Below, one piece after another: positions 1 to 8,613 of a DNA stretch of 24,213 nucleotides. The notes under the pieces are model-generated. The model did no database searches. It had not been told where the DNA came from and worked only from the letters and a program-made list of their open reading frames with translations. The stretch spans positions 1-24,213 of the forward strand of contig PWSL01000347.1 in the NCBI GenBank assembly GCA_003563255.1. The letters run 5' to 3'. Positions within the stretch are counted from its first letter, which is position 1, and each line of letters begins with the position of its first letter. Origin of the DNA: Desulfonatronospira sp. Lineage in GTDB: Bacteria; Desulfobacterota; Desulfovibrionia; Desulfovibrionales; Desulfonatronovibrionaceae. Position numbers and translations under genes: made by a program.

Positions 1-18
1 AAAAAATCCCTTACCCAT
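1..18 (-). CDS. fdhB: Formate dehydrogenase beta subunit, first six codons only
   Basis: The minus strand reads ATG at 18-16, then Gly-Lys-Gly-Phe-Phe before the window ends. A strong ribosome site, AAGGAGG, lies 8 nt upstream and overlaps the stop codon of fdhA. In sulfate reducers the iron-sulfur electron-transfer subunit of formate dehydrogenase follows the alpha subunit and often starts with MGK and a short hydrophobic stretch. The identity therefore rests on gene order and six residues, and is inferred. Confidence 0.55.
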
Positions 19-31
19 AAATCAGACCTCC

Positions 32-3031
32 TTATTTTTTGCGGATGTTGACCATAAAGGTCTTGGTCTCCGGGATAAACGTGTTGGGATCACCCACGGA
101 CGGGGTCAGCAGGTTGGCTGAATCGCCGCCGTCTTTGGGGTGCACCCAGCCGTAATGCCAGGTGGTGCCCACCTGATGCAGGGTCTGGCCCATGATGTTC
201 AGGGGCTGCAGACGCGGTGTGACAATGGCAACGCATTCGATCTGGCCGCGCAGGTTTTCCACGATGACCCTGTCTCCGCTCTTGATCTCCCTGAGTCTGC
301 CCAGTTCCGGATCTATCTCCGCAAAGTTCTGGGGCATGCTTTCCAGCAGCCACGGCAGCCAGCGGGTCATGATCCCGCTCTGCCAGTGCTCACACACCCT
401 GTAGCTGGTGCCCACAAAAGGATAGCGGGGATCGCACACAGCGTGCTTTGCAAGCTCCTCCTCGAAGTACAGGGCAGTAGGGCTGTGCAGCTGATCAGAG
501 AAGGGGTGCTCTTCAAAGGGGCACTCCATGGATTCGTAGTGTTCCGGGAAAGGACCATCGGCCATGCCAGGACCAAAGAACTGCCCGTAGCCTTCGGCCC
601 GCATGATAAAGGGATGCCTTTCACTGGGCGGCCAGCCGCCGTCGGGTACGTCGCCCACCCATTTGTCGCCGTCCCATTTGATGACCGCCTTGTCCGGGGC
701 ATAGGGCTGACCATTCTGGTCCACAGAGGCCCGGTTGTACAGGACTCTTCTGTTCACCGGCCAGGCGAAGGACCAGTTGGGGAACAGGCCGATATTGGCC
801 TGCATATCGGTCTGAGTCTTGTCGCGTCTGGCCATCAGATTGCCGTCTTCAGTCCAGGCTCCGCTGTGCAGCCAGTTGCCGCAGGCGGTGGATCCATCGT
901 CCTTGAGCTGGGTAAAGTTGGCCACCTGCTTTCCGGTATTGACATCGTAGCCGCTCATGAGCCTGGCCACTTTCTGCACGTCAAACCTCTCCGGAAACTG
1001 CTTGCCCTCTTTGGCAATGTCCTTCTGATTCAGGTTCAGGATGGGTTCGGGAAACACGCCGCCGTCTTTTTCATACAGGGCACGTACTCTGGAGAAGAGC
1101 TCCAGCATGATGTCCCCGTCACGGGCGCACTGTCCAGGAGGCTTGGGACCCTGGTAGCGCCACTGGATCCAGCGGCCGGAGTTGGATACCGAGCCTTCTT
1201 TTTCGCAGAACACAGCCGGAGGCAGAACAAAAACCTCTGTCTTGACCTTGCCGGGATCCACGTTGGGTCCTTTCCAGAAGGAAGCGGTCTCATTATCAAA
1301 CACATTGACCGACACCATCCAGTCCAGCTTGCTCAGGGCTTCCCTGGTCTTGCTGGCGTTGGCTCCGCTGGCAGCAGGATTCATGCCCCAGACAAAAAAG
1401 CCCTTGAACTTGCCCTGGTGCATGTGGTCGAAAAGCACCAGCCATGAAGCGTTCTGGCCCACTTCCAGCTTGGGCAGCCAGTTGTAGCTGTCCTTGGGGT
1501 CGGCGTCAGGATACATGGCCTTTAAAAGGCTGGCTATGTACTTGGGCCGGTTCTGCCACCAGTTGGCGCTCTTGGGATCGTTGGTGGATGGTGTTGTGGC
1601 ATTGTAATCGTCTAAGGTGGCCAGATTGGCCCTGGGGGTGGGCATATACGCCGGGATTATGTGAAACAGCAGGGCCTGGTCCGTGGATCCCTGTACGTTG
1701 GAAGTGCCGCGCAGAGCATTGACTCCGCCGCCGGCCACGCCAACGTTGCCCAGCAGGAGCTGGATCATGGCCATGGTCCGGATGATCTGTGCGCCCACAG
1801 TGTGCTGGGTCCAGCCCATGGCGTACATGATGGTCCCGGCCTTGTCCGTAGCGCCGGTCTCTGAATACATCTTGTAGAATTCTTCCAGCTTGTCCTTGGG
1901 TGATCCTGCTGTCTCGGATGCCCGGTCCAGGGTGTAGCGCTCATAGTGCTTCTTCATGAGCTGAAACACGCAGTTGGGGTCCTGCAGGGTGGGATCCTTT
2001 TTGGGGATGCCGTCGTCATCCATCTGGAAGGTCCAGGTATCCTTGTCGTAAGCTTCTTTGTCCGCGTCCCATCCGGTGAACAGGCCATTGTCGAAGCCGT
2101 AATCAGGATTCACCAGGAATGAGGCATTGGTATAGTTCTTGACGTATTCCTCAAAGTACAGGTTGTTGTCCAGGATGTACTTGATCATGCCGCCCAGAAT
2201 GGCGATGTCCGTACCCGAGCGCATGGGTACGTAAAGGTCTGCCTTGGAGGAGCTTCTAGTATAGCGGGGGTCCACACTGAGAAGCTTGCCGCCCTTTTCC
2301 TTGGCCTTCATGACCCACTTGAATGAAATGGGATGGTTTTCCGCGGGGTTGGCCCCCATCATGAGAATGCAATCACTGTTCATCAGGTCGTTGTAGTGAT
2401 TGGTCATAGCGCCGCGTCCGAACGACTCTGCCAGAGCCGCAACAGTAGCGCTGTGTCAGATACGCGCCTGGTGCTCGATGTACACCAGGCCCATGGCGCG
2501 CTGCATCGCCTGCAGGTACCAGTTTTCTTCGTTCTCGATTTCGGCGGAACCCACGTGGGCTATGCCGTCGGTGCGGTTGACCACCTGCCCGTTTGCGTTT
2601 TGCTGCACAAAAGTCTCGTCACGGGCTTCCTTGACCTTCTCGGCAATGCGCTGCAGGGCCCAGCCCCAGGGGGCTTCCACAAACTTGTCTGTGTAAGGGG
2701 CGCGGTACAGGACCTTGGTCATGCGGTTTTCGTTTTCCGCCACCTGGTACAGCGCAGCTCCCTTGGCACACAGGGCGCCTTCGTTGATAGGATGATCCGG
2801 ATCGCCTTCAATGTTGATGCAGCGGCCCGTAGAGGACTTGTCGGTGTGCACCAGCACGCCGCAGCCCACTGAACAGTAGCAGCAGATGCTGGTGGTTTCC
2901 TTGGCCCAGTGAATATTCAGCAACTGGGCCTTGGCCGTGGTGGGCTGCAGACTAATGCCCAGACCGGCAAACGCGGTCACTGCAGTCGCAGTCGCCGAAA
3001 GTTTAATAAATTCCCTTCGACCTAATTTCAT
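32..3031 (-). CDS. fdhA: Selenocysteine-containing periplasmic formate dehydrogenase, alpha subunit
   Basis: The catalytic molybdenum or tungsten subunit oxidises formate to CO2 and passes electrons to an iron-sulfur beta subunit. Read through an in-frame TGA at 2458-2456, the gene gives 999 aa, the usual length for this family. A Tat signal (GRREFIKLS, residues 4-12) predicts export to the periplasm. Cysteines 50, 53, 57 and 88 fit the N-terminal [4Fe-4S] site. Residue 192 is Sec followed by His, in the context ARI-U-HSATVA, with FGRGAMTNH just after it; this is the family active-site region. The C-terminal part carries the molybdopterin dinucleotide-binding domain. ATG 3031 has an AGGAGG-type site. 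A conventional caller would split the gene into a 191-aa and a 791-aa ORF, but this is not a broken gene. Confidence 0.95.
2423..2458 (-). promoter_or_regulatory. Sec-inserting UGA and putative bacterial SECIS of fdhA
   Basis: The UGA (2458-2456) is followed, 13-30 nt downstream, by a segment that can fold as CUGUUG / UGGCAG with loop CGGCUC (2445-2428). That is where bacterial SECIS hairpins bind SelB. The stem includes three G-U pairs, so the fold is plausible rather than strong. Recoding itself is supported by conserved protein sequence on both sides of the codon. Confidence 0.65.
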
Positions 3032-3064
3032 AATCCCTCCTGCTTGATGGTTGAGATTAACTGC

Positions 3065-3113
3065 CTCCCGTCTCCCGGTTCAGCATGACCTGGAGGTCAA
3101 ATCCTGACGGGAG
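3065..3113 (-). promoter_or_regulatory. Nested inverted repeat in the fdhA leader
   Basis: Arms CTCCCGTC (3065-3072) and GACGGGAG (3106-3113) are perfect complements. Between them TGACCT (3086-3091) and AGGTCA (3094-3099) form a second perfect inverted repeat with a GG spacer. The element sits 34-82 nt upstream of the fdhA ATG. It could be an mRNA hairpin, or the inner repeat could be a dimer-binding operator. No known riboswitch class was recognised. Confidence 0.45.
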
Positions 3114-3324
3114 AAAGGAACGGGGGGTAAAAGGTTGTTCCTCGAAGACCGGCGGCCTGAAGATAGATATTGTCCGGGCCTTGAATACCGCCCGGCCTAA
3201 ATCAAATCCCAGACCGAAAAATGGAAAGTTGCTGTTTTGCATGGGTTTTTCCCCAAGTGGGTTTGGAAATTCTAAAAAGCTCCCAACAGCCGATTTAACA
3301 AGCATTTCCTGCTTGTGTGCTTAA

Positions 3325-3353
3325 TGTTTATTATGTTTATTTTAACGTGTCAA
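3325..3353 (-). promoter_or_regulatory. Candidate sigma-70-type promoter for fdhA
   Basis: On the minus strand TTGACA (3353-3348) is followed after 17 nt by TAAACA (3330-3325). The -35 box is perfect and the -10 box is weak. It would give a leader of roughly 290 nt containing the nested inverted repeat. This is inferred from consensus only. The same TAAACA -10 at 17 bp also appears in the rpmH promoter candidate. Confidence 0.35.
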
Positions 3354-3532
3354 GAGTAATTGTTAGATAATTCACGTGACATCTGGAAAAGTATTAATGA
3401 CCATCAGTTGATTACTTTTTGTCATGTGGACGCAGATAAATCAGTGGGTCAGGCTGGACTGTCTTGAGGGTGCGGGAGTTCGGCCGTGCAGGACTTGAGC
3501 TGGCGATGTCTGGATAATCCTTAAGTGAGCAG

Positions 3533-3865
3533 TCAGGGGGAGTTTTTTTCAAACCTCAGGGTTTCGTTGTGGGGAAGCCTGATTGTGAAACCAGTGTCAG
3601 TCAGTTGGCCGGAAAGGGTGTCCATGGCCCGGGTCTGGAAATGAATCTCGCCGTTGGTGGTTTGCCACTCAAAGGTCAGCGTGTCGATTTCAGTCTTCCA
3701 TGATCCCTGGTGGTCGGGATGCAGTTTGATGACTGAAGACATGCCGGAGGTTGCCCCGTTTTTTTCCGTGTATGTACCGGCCATGTCCGGCTGCTGCGTA
3801 CAGGATAAACTCAGGAGCATGACCAGCAGGAACAGGTGCTTAAGTCCTGGAACAACCAGGTGCAT
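3533..3865 (-). CDS. Small putative lipoprotein of unknown function
   Basis: The product is 110 aa. It begins with a short basic segment and a hydrophobic stretch (HLFLLVMLLSLS) ending at a Cys that fits a relaxed lipobox (LSLSC), so it is probably lipidated and anchored in a membrane. The rest is polar and looks like a small beta-rich domain with repeated Thr/Gly turns. I chose ATG 3865 because AAGGAGGG lies just upstream and the signal sequence starts there. A longer reading from 3934 would put the signal peptide internally. It lies 86 bp after the nucleoside-recognition gene on the same strand, so it may be the last gene of that string or have its own promoter. No family was recognised. 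Confidence 0.7.
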   Translation of the reverse strand: MHLVVPGLKHLFLLVMLLSLSCTQQPDMAGTYTEKNGATSGMSSVIKLHPDHQGSWKTEIDTLTFEWQTTNGEIHFQTRAMDTLSGQLTDTGFTIRLPHNETLRFEKNSP

Positions 3866-3951
3866 ACCGCCCTCCTTTTTTTGCAGTCTAACATCAGAAG
3901 CAGTCACGTGCAATCCGGGATAATAACAGGACATATGTATTTGTTCCGGAT

Positions 3952-4908
3952 TCAGGTGACCAGATAATAAAGGGCTCCAACCAGGATCAGGCTGCCCACC
4001 CGCAGGCTCTGGTTGTAGAATATGAGCTTTACGGCCAGTTTGGGGTTGAAGATGCCTGCATAGTAGGGAAGCTGATGGCGAATGGCGCGCATGGGCGAGG
4101 ACAGGATATTGCCTGTCAGAAGGGCCAGGACCACTTCCCGCACTCCCAGGGCCCCGCTGTCCAGCATGGCCCCGGCTGCAGCCAGCCCGGCCGACAGCTC
4201 CGCAGCCAGCTGCAGGACCACGATACTTAAGGCCTGGGGGGAGAGCCAGGCCATGAAATGCACGTATTCAGCCATATTTTCTTCCACCCAGTCGAAAAAT
4301 CCGGCCTGCTGCAGGATGAAAAAAAGGGTATAGATGGGCACGGTGAAGATAATAATCTTTTTGAACCTGAATCTGAAGCGTTTCCAGACCCTGGCCAGCA
4401 CCTCGGTCCAGTTGAGCTTTCCCTCGCCGGGAAGCTGGCACTCCACGCATGGTTCCGGCTTTGGACTCAGGATGAAGCGTCCCAGGACGACCACCACCAG
4501 GGTGCGCAAAAGGGCTGCAATGATGGTCAGCAGGAGATAAGGCAGGGCAGCGGCCTTGATAAGCGGAACCATGATGAAGAAAGTTGTCGGCAGGTGCAGA
4601 AAGTAAGTAGGCAGGGAGTTGAACAGGTTGGACAGGACCAGTTCCCGGTAAGTGAGCTTATTCTGGGAGTAGGCCTCGGCCAGCATGGTATTGGCGGTGA
4701 TGCCGGAGAAAAAGGCCATGGAAAAACTGGCCCCGGAGACGTCGCGAAGTCTGGCCATACGGGTCAGGGGGGCGGCTAGCCGGGCCATGAACCTGGTCCA
4801 GTTCATGGACTCTATGAGATTGCCCACAAAAACCCCCAGGGCAATGAAGATGCAGATCTTCAGCAGGGGATATCCCAGACCGGACCAGAGTTCGTAAAGG
4901 GTTAGCAT
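3952..4908 (-). CDS. Nucleoside-recognition (Gate) domain membrane protein
   Basis: The 318-aa protein is strongly hydrophobic, with about eight likely membrane segments. Two similar halves each have a Gly/Asn-rich motif: FFSGITANTMLAEAYSQ in the first, and LAAELSAGLAAAGAMLDSG followed by LLTGNILSSPMRA in the second. This fits the nucleoside-recognition/Gate fold seen in spore maturation proteins and nucleoside transporters. The substrate cannot be told from sequence. Between the halves is a soluble loop with Cys-Val-Glu-Cys (about residues 153-156). It starts 13 bp after the 83-aa gene, which suggests co-transcription at the end of the lipid A gene string. Family assignment is fairly firm; the role is unknown. 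Confidence 0.8.
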   Translation of the reverse strand: MLTLYELWSGLGYPLLKICIFIALGVFVGNLIESMNWTRFMARLAAPLTRMARLRDVSGASFSMAFFSGITANTMLAEAYSQNKLTYRELVLSNLFNSLPTYFLHLPTTFFIMVPLIKAAALPYLLLTIIAALLRTLVVVVLGRFILSPKPEPCVECQLPGEGKLNWTEVLARVWKRFRFRFKKIIIFTVPIYTLFFILQQAGFFDWVEENMAEYVHFMAWLSPQALSIVVLQLAAELSAGLAAAGAMLDSGALGVREVVLALLTGNILSSPMRAIRHQLPYYAGIFNPKLAVKLIFYNQSLRVGSLILVGALYYLVT

Positions 4909-4921
4909 AAAAACGGAAAGG

Positions 4922-5173
4922 CTAAGCAGACCTGGAAGGGGTCCATGCCTCCTGGGGATTTAAGGTAAGCGGGTCGCTTTTGTCCTGCACCACCTGGTGC
5001 ATGGCCAGCTCGTCAAGGGCATGTTCCAGGGCCTGCGGGGGGGCATTCCAGCGGGGCTCTATGTTTTCACGCTTCAGAGGCATATCGTGAAATTCCAGGT
5101 CGTGAAGTATCAGGTACAGGGAAACTGCTTCTACTGAAAGACCCAGAGTGAAAATTCTGTCCTGCATGGCCAT
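4922..5173 (-). CDS. Conserved-looking small protein, possibly winged-helix-like
   Basis: The product is 83 aa and cytoplasmic, with no signal or membrane segment. The pattern is helix (VEAVSLYLILHDLEF), then helix (PPQALEHALDELAMHQ), then a short VVQDKSDPLTL strand pair. That resembles a small winged-helix domain, but this is a guess from secondary structure only. ATG 5173 was chosen over the upstream ATG at 5197 because AGGAGG lies 7 nt before it and the upstream start would overlap the aminotransferase gene. Only 4 bp separate it from the aminotransferase stop, so it is part of the operon. I do not recognise the family. Confidence 0.65.
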   Translation of the reverse strand: MAMQDRIFTLGLSVEAVSLYLILHDLEFHDMPLKRENIEPRWNAPPQALEHALDELAMHQVVQDKSDPLTLNPQEAWTPSRSA

Positions 5174-5177
5174 TTCT

Positions 5178-6479
5178 CTACCTCCTGCTGCCTTCAATTA
5201 CCGCCCGGGCCACTTTTTCCTGGTCTTTCCGGTCCAGGTAGGGATGCATGGGCAGGCTGAAAATCCTATTAGACATTTCCTCGCTCACTGGAAAATCACC
5301 TGGACTGTATCCAAGATAGTTGAAAACATCCTGCAGGTGCAGGGGTCTGGGGTAATAAACCGCCCATGGAATCCCATGCTTTTTCAGATTGTCAAATACA
5401 GCCTGGCGGTGCTCATGGTCGCGGGCCAGTAAGCTGTACTGGGCCCAGGCGCTTTGCCGGTCCTGAAAAACGGCCGGTACAGTTATGCCTGGGGAATCCT
5501 GCAAAAGATTGTTGTAAGCCTGGGCCACTTCGTTTCGCTGCTGCAGTTCTTCAGGGAATATGCGCAGTTTGGCCAGCAGAACCGCGGCCTGCATTGTATC
5601 CATGCGGGCATTCAGACCCAGGCGGACGTTGTCATACCTGTTTTGGCCCTGACCGTGCACCCGCAGGGATTGCAATTCCTGGTGCAGCCCGAAGTCATTG
5701 GTGAAACACATCCCGCCGTCTCCATAGCATCCCAGGGGCTTGGCCGGAAAAAAGGAGGTACAGGCGGTATCCCCCAGGCTGCAGGTGGACCTGCCCCTGT
5801 ATGCGCAGCCCAGGGACTGGGCAGCGTCCACCAGCAGCCACAGGCCTTCTTCCCGCAGGATGGAACTGATGGCCTCATAATCACAGGGCAGGCCGAACAG
5901 ATCCACGCTGATCAGGCCTTTGGGCACGAGTGGGGCATGGGGCATGGGGCATGGAGCATGGGGAAGAGGGTGCTGTTCCCGGACTTGGGGCGTGGAGAAA
6001 AGGGGGGTTTCCCCGGGTTTGCTGCTCGGGACACTGGGTTCCTTACCTGAAGAATAAACCGATTTCGCCTGGCGGGGCAGGGGATGTATGGACGGGTCGG
6101 CGGACTTGAGGGCCTGGATGGCCGGCTTGAGTCGGTCTGGATCAATATTCAAGGTGGCCGGATCAATATCCACGAATACCGGTGTGGCTCCCAGAAGGGC
6201 TATGACCTCGGCCGTGGCGCAGAAAGTAAAAGGCGTGGTCAGGACCGCGTCCCCAGGGCCTATGTTTTTGGCCATGAGGGAAAGCAGCAGGGCATCGGTT
6301 CCTGATGAGCAGGCCACGGCATGCTCCACATTGCAAAAAACCGCCAGTTCCTTTTCCAATTCGGCGATTTCAGGCCCCATGACGTAAGCTCCGTGGGCCA
6401 GGACCCGTTCCAGCCCCTCTTTTACCTGAGATTCGATGCGCCTGTACTGGGTTTTAAGGTCAATAAATGGTATGCTCAA
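5178..6479 (-). CDS. DegT/DnrJ/EryC1-family sugar aminotransferase, probable GnnB, with an inserted repeat-derived segment
   Basis: This PLP-dependent sugar aminotransferase is 433 aa, against about 370-380 for the family. Recognisable parts are MSIPFIDLKTQY at the N-terminus, CSSGTDAL (58-65), TPFTFCATAE, LVDAAQS (Asp218 to the PLP pyridine) and SFFPAKPLG with the Schiff-base Lys247. Residues about 126-185 are extra: Pro/Ser/His-rich and including a PHAPCPMPHAP run translated from a 7-bp tandem repeat. They sit between the end of the cofactor-domain strand and the normal GLISVDLFG strand. Next to lpxB and a Gfo/Idh oxidoreductase, the likely reaction is amination of UDP-3-keto-GlcNAc for lipid A (GnnB role). 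That specificity is inferred from context; the family is certain. Confidence 0.88.
   Translation of the reverse strand: MSIPFIDLKTQYRRIESQVKEGLERVLAHGAYVMGPEIAELEKELAVFCNVEHAVACSSGTDALLLSLMAKNIGPGDAVLTTPFTFCATAEVIALLGATPVFVDIDPATLNIDPDRLKPAIQALKSADPSIHPLPRQAKSVYSSGKEPSVPSSKPGETPLFSTPQVREQHPLPHAPCPMPHAPLVPKGLISVDLFGLPCDYEAISSILREEGLWLLVDAAQSLGCAYRGRSTCSLGDTACTSFFPAKPLGCYGDGGMCFTNDFGLHQELQSLRVHGQGQNRYDNVRLGLNARMDTMQAAVLLAKLRIFPEELQQRNEVAQAYNNLLQDSPGITVPAVFQDRQSAWAQYSLLARDHEHRQAVFDNLKKHGIPWAVYYPRPLHLQDVFNYLGYSPGDFPVSEEMSNRIFSLPMHPYLDRKDQEKVARAVIEGSRR
5932..5962. repeat. Heptamer tandem repeat inside the aminotransferase gene
   Basis: About four copies of GGGCATG (plus-strand view, one unit reads GAGCATG) occur in a row. 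They are translated on the minus strand as the His/Ala/Pro/Met-rich part of the insertion. The repeat lies at one end of an insertion of about 180 bp (5925-6104) that keeps the reading frame. Confidence 0.8.
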
Positions 6480-6509
6480 TCAATACTCCGGCTGTTCATT
6501 ATTCCGGGT

Positions 6510-7499
6510 TTATTCCGGCCTGGCGATCTGATCCAGGATATCGGCGGCGGTTTCAAGGGCCATGAGCCCCTGTTCCCCGGGTACTTCGGGCTGCAGGTCC
6601 AGCTGAACCGCCCTGGCGAATTCCTCCAGCTCCATCTGCAGGGAGTTGACTTCAGGGGGGGAGGGCTTTTCATAAATTATATCCCGGGCACTGTCTCCCA
6701 CCCCGATACGGCTGACCGGCATGTGCAGTCCGGAGGGATGCCGGGCGGTGGCATCATCAGCAAGTTTGAAGATCTCGGCTTTTTTATCCATAAAATCCAG
6801 GGCGATGTACTGGTTCTGCTGAAAGAGACGCATCCTGCGCATGGGATTCAGGGCGATGCGGCTGCTGGTGATGTTGGCCACGCATCCACCGGCGAATTTG
6901 AGGCGGACATTGGCGATATCCTCCTCCCTGGAGACAACCGCCACCCCGCAAGCGTCCACGTGAGTGACCGGGCTCTTGACCATGTATAAAATCAGATCCA
7001 GATCATGAATCATGAGATCCAGGACCACGCTTACGTCGCATCCCCTGGGATTGAACCTGCAAAGCCTGTGAGCCTCAATAAACATGGGTTTCAGGGGGTA
7101 ATTTCTTACGGCCAGCATGGCCGGGTTGAAGCGCTCGATATGGCCCACCTGGATTTTGAGGCCTTTTTGCCGGGCCTGGTCAACTATGCTGCGGGCCTGC
7201 TCCACGCTGGAGGCTATGGGTTTTTCCAGGAATATGTGACAGCCCGATTCCAGGGCCTGCATGGCCACGCTGTGATGTTCGCTGGTGGGTACCACGATAC
7301 TCACGGCCCGGGATTTCCGCAAGAGTTGCTGCAGCTCCTGAAAGCTGGGCACTTGGCAGTCCCGGGCTACTGTTTCGGCCCGCTCCCGGTCCAGGTCAAA
7401 TACCCCCACCAGGTTGATTTTTTCCGAGTGTGCCGCCAGCTTTGCATGGATGCTGCCCAGATGACCCACCCCGATAATTCCAAGATCCAGCTTGTCCAT
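6510..7499 (-). CDS. Gfo/Idh/MocA-family oxidoreductase, probable UDP-GlcNAc 3-dehydrogenase (GnnA-like)
   Basis: The 329-aa cytoplasmic enzyme has an N-terminal Rossmann fold, GIIGVGHLG (Gly10, Gly12, Gly15), and the family EKP motif (Glu92-Lys93-Pro94). His165 lies in DLMIHDLDL, the usual catalytic region. The C-terminal half is the alpha/beta substrate domain. The gene starts one base after the lpxB stop and ends 30 bp before the aminotransferase. In Acidithiobacillus ferrooxidans GnnA oxidises the 3-OH of UDP-GlcNAc and GnnB then transaminates it, so that lipid A carries amide-linked acyl chains. The order lpxB, oxidoreductase, aminotransferase fits that pathway. Family is certain; substrate is inferred. 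Another nucleotide-sugar dehydrogenase role remains possible. Confidence 0.88.
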   Translation of the reverse strand: MDKLDLGIIGVGHLGSIHAKLAAHSEKINLVGVFDLDRERAETVARDCQVPSFQELQQLLRKSRAVSIVVPTSEHHSVAMQALESGCHIFLEKPIASSVEQARSIVDQARQKGLKIQVGHIERFNPAMLAVRNYPLKPMFIEAHRLCRFNPRGCDVSVVLDLMIHDLDLILYMVKSPVTHVDACGVAVVSREEDIANVRLKFAGGCVANITSSRIALNPMRRMRLFQQNQYIALDFMDKKAEIFKLADDATARHPSGLHMPVSRIGVGDSARDIIYEKPSPPEVNSLQMELEEFARAVQLDLQPEVPGEQGLMALETAADILDQIARPE

Positions 7500-7500
7500 C

Positions 7501-8610
7501 TTACATTGCTCCCAGTATCATTTCAGCGCAAGTGCGGGTGGCGTTTCTATCGCCCAGGAGGTTTTTCACTTTTTTCAGTTCCCGACGCACAGCGTCTGCT
7601 TCGTCTGGGTTTACCAGCCAGTTGCGGGCTGCTTGCAGGAGCTGTTTCCGGCAGGCATGGTTTTGAATATATTCCGGGAAGACGCCTCTTCCCAGAATGA
7701 GATTGGGCATGCTGATGTAGGGTACGTCTATAAGCACCCTGCCCAACAGGTAACTTGGCCAGGACACTTTATATGCTACAATGGCCGGAACTTCAAGAAG
7801 GGCGCATTCCAGGGTGATGGTGCCCGAGACGGCCAGAGCCATGCTGCAGGACTTGAGATAACTGTGTCGGTATTCTGATGATATGTACTCCAGCCCGGGC
7901 AGATCCATGGAATGGCTTTGCAGTAAGTCCCTGCTTATCCCGGGGGCCTGCACAATGCCGAATTTCAAACCCGGACGGATTGTGCTCAGTTCTTGAGCCG
8001 CCTCGGTGAAAACAGGCAGCAGGGAGGTTACTTCCCGTCTGCGGCTGCCGGGCAAAAGGGCAATCATGTTGTCATCAGTGCGTAAATGCTCAAGCTGCGG
8101 CAAATCCATAAGCTGCAGCAGGGGATGGCCCACATAGCGGGCCGGCACGCCGCGGCTCAGAAAAAATTCCTGTTCAAAGGGAAAAATGCAGGCCACCCGG
8201 TGCACGAATTCCTTGAGAAATTTGATCCTGGACCTGCGCCAGGCCCACACCTGGGGGGCAATGTAGTAAATGACCGGGATGCCCAGTCTTTGCGCTTCCC
8301 GGGCCAGCCTGAAATTGAAATCCGGAGCGTCCATGAGCACCAGGACCCCGGGACGCTCTTTTCGCAGCAGATGCTTTATTCTTTGCAGGTAACCTGCAAT
8401 CCTGGGCAGGGCAGTGAAAACCTCGGTCACTCCCACAAGGGACAGGTCTTCGGCCCGGTAAACCGTCTCCAGTCCCTGCCGGCGCATGGCCCTGCCGCCC
8501 ATGCCCATGATGCGGATACCCGGGGTTATGCGCTGCAACTCCTGCATGAGAAGAGCCCCGTATGCGTCTGCCGAGGACTCACAGACATTGATCCAGACTG
8601 ATTTGGGCAT
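7501..8610 (-). CDS. lpxB: Lipid-A-disaccharide synthase
   Basis: The enzyme joins UDP-diacylglucosamine and lipid X to form the beta-1,6 disaccharide of lipid A at the inner face of the cytoplasmic membrane. Its 369 aa is close to the family length of about 380. Diagnostic stretches are the N-terminal CESSADAYGA (variant of the usual GExSGD), GMGGRAMRRQG, MDAPDFNFRLA, YYIAPQVWAWR, YVGHPLL and LLPGSRRREV. SGTITLECALLEVPAIVAYK is the donor-binding region. It starts 3 bp after mnmE and ends 1 bp before the oxidoreductase gene, so translation is probably coupled. The presence of lpxB shows an outer membrane with lipopolysaccharide. Confidence 0.95.
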   Translation of the reverse strand: MPKSVWINVCESSADAYGALLMQELQRITPGIRIMGMGGRAMRRQGLETVYRAEDLSLVGVTEVFTALPRIAGYLQRIKHLLRKERPGVLVLMDAPDFNFRLAREAQRLGIPVIYYIAPQVWAWRRSRIKFLKEFVHRVACIFPFEQEFFLSRGVPARYVGHPLLQLMDLPQLEHLRTDDNMIALLPGSRRREVTSLLPVFTEAAQELSTIRPGLKFGIVQAPGISRDLLQSHSMDLPGLEYISSEYRHSYLKSCSMALAVSGTITLECALLEVPAIVAYKVSWPSYLLGRVLIDVPYISMPNLILGRGVFPEYIQNHACRKQLLQAARNWLVNPDEADAVRRELKKVKNLLGDRNATRTCAEMILGAM

Positions 8611-8613
8611 GGG

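Larger units (their letters stand above)
3032..3532. other. Intergenic region upstream of fdhA, no gene seen
   Basis: About 500 bp lie between the fdhA start and the lipoprotein stop. Apart from the inverted repeat at 3065-3113 and the promoter candidate at 3325-3353, I see no gene. Short ORFs on both strands here (about 80 codons) overlap each other and resemble no family I know. The stretch 3320-3420 is clearly AT-rich, as expected for a promoter region. Confidence 0.5.

Noticed and set aside
2408..2455. fdhA broken by a stop codon into two genes
   Set aside because: The TGA falls exactly at the family's Sec/Cys position, followed by His, with conserved sequence on both sides and a possible SECIS. 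It is recoding, not a nonsense mutation.
3057..3324. Short ORFs on both strands upstream of fdhA
   Set aside because: They overlap each other and the leader inverted repeat, and show no family features.
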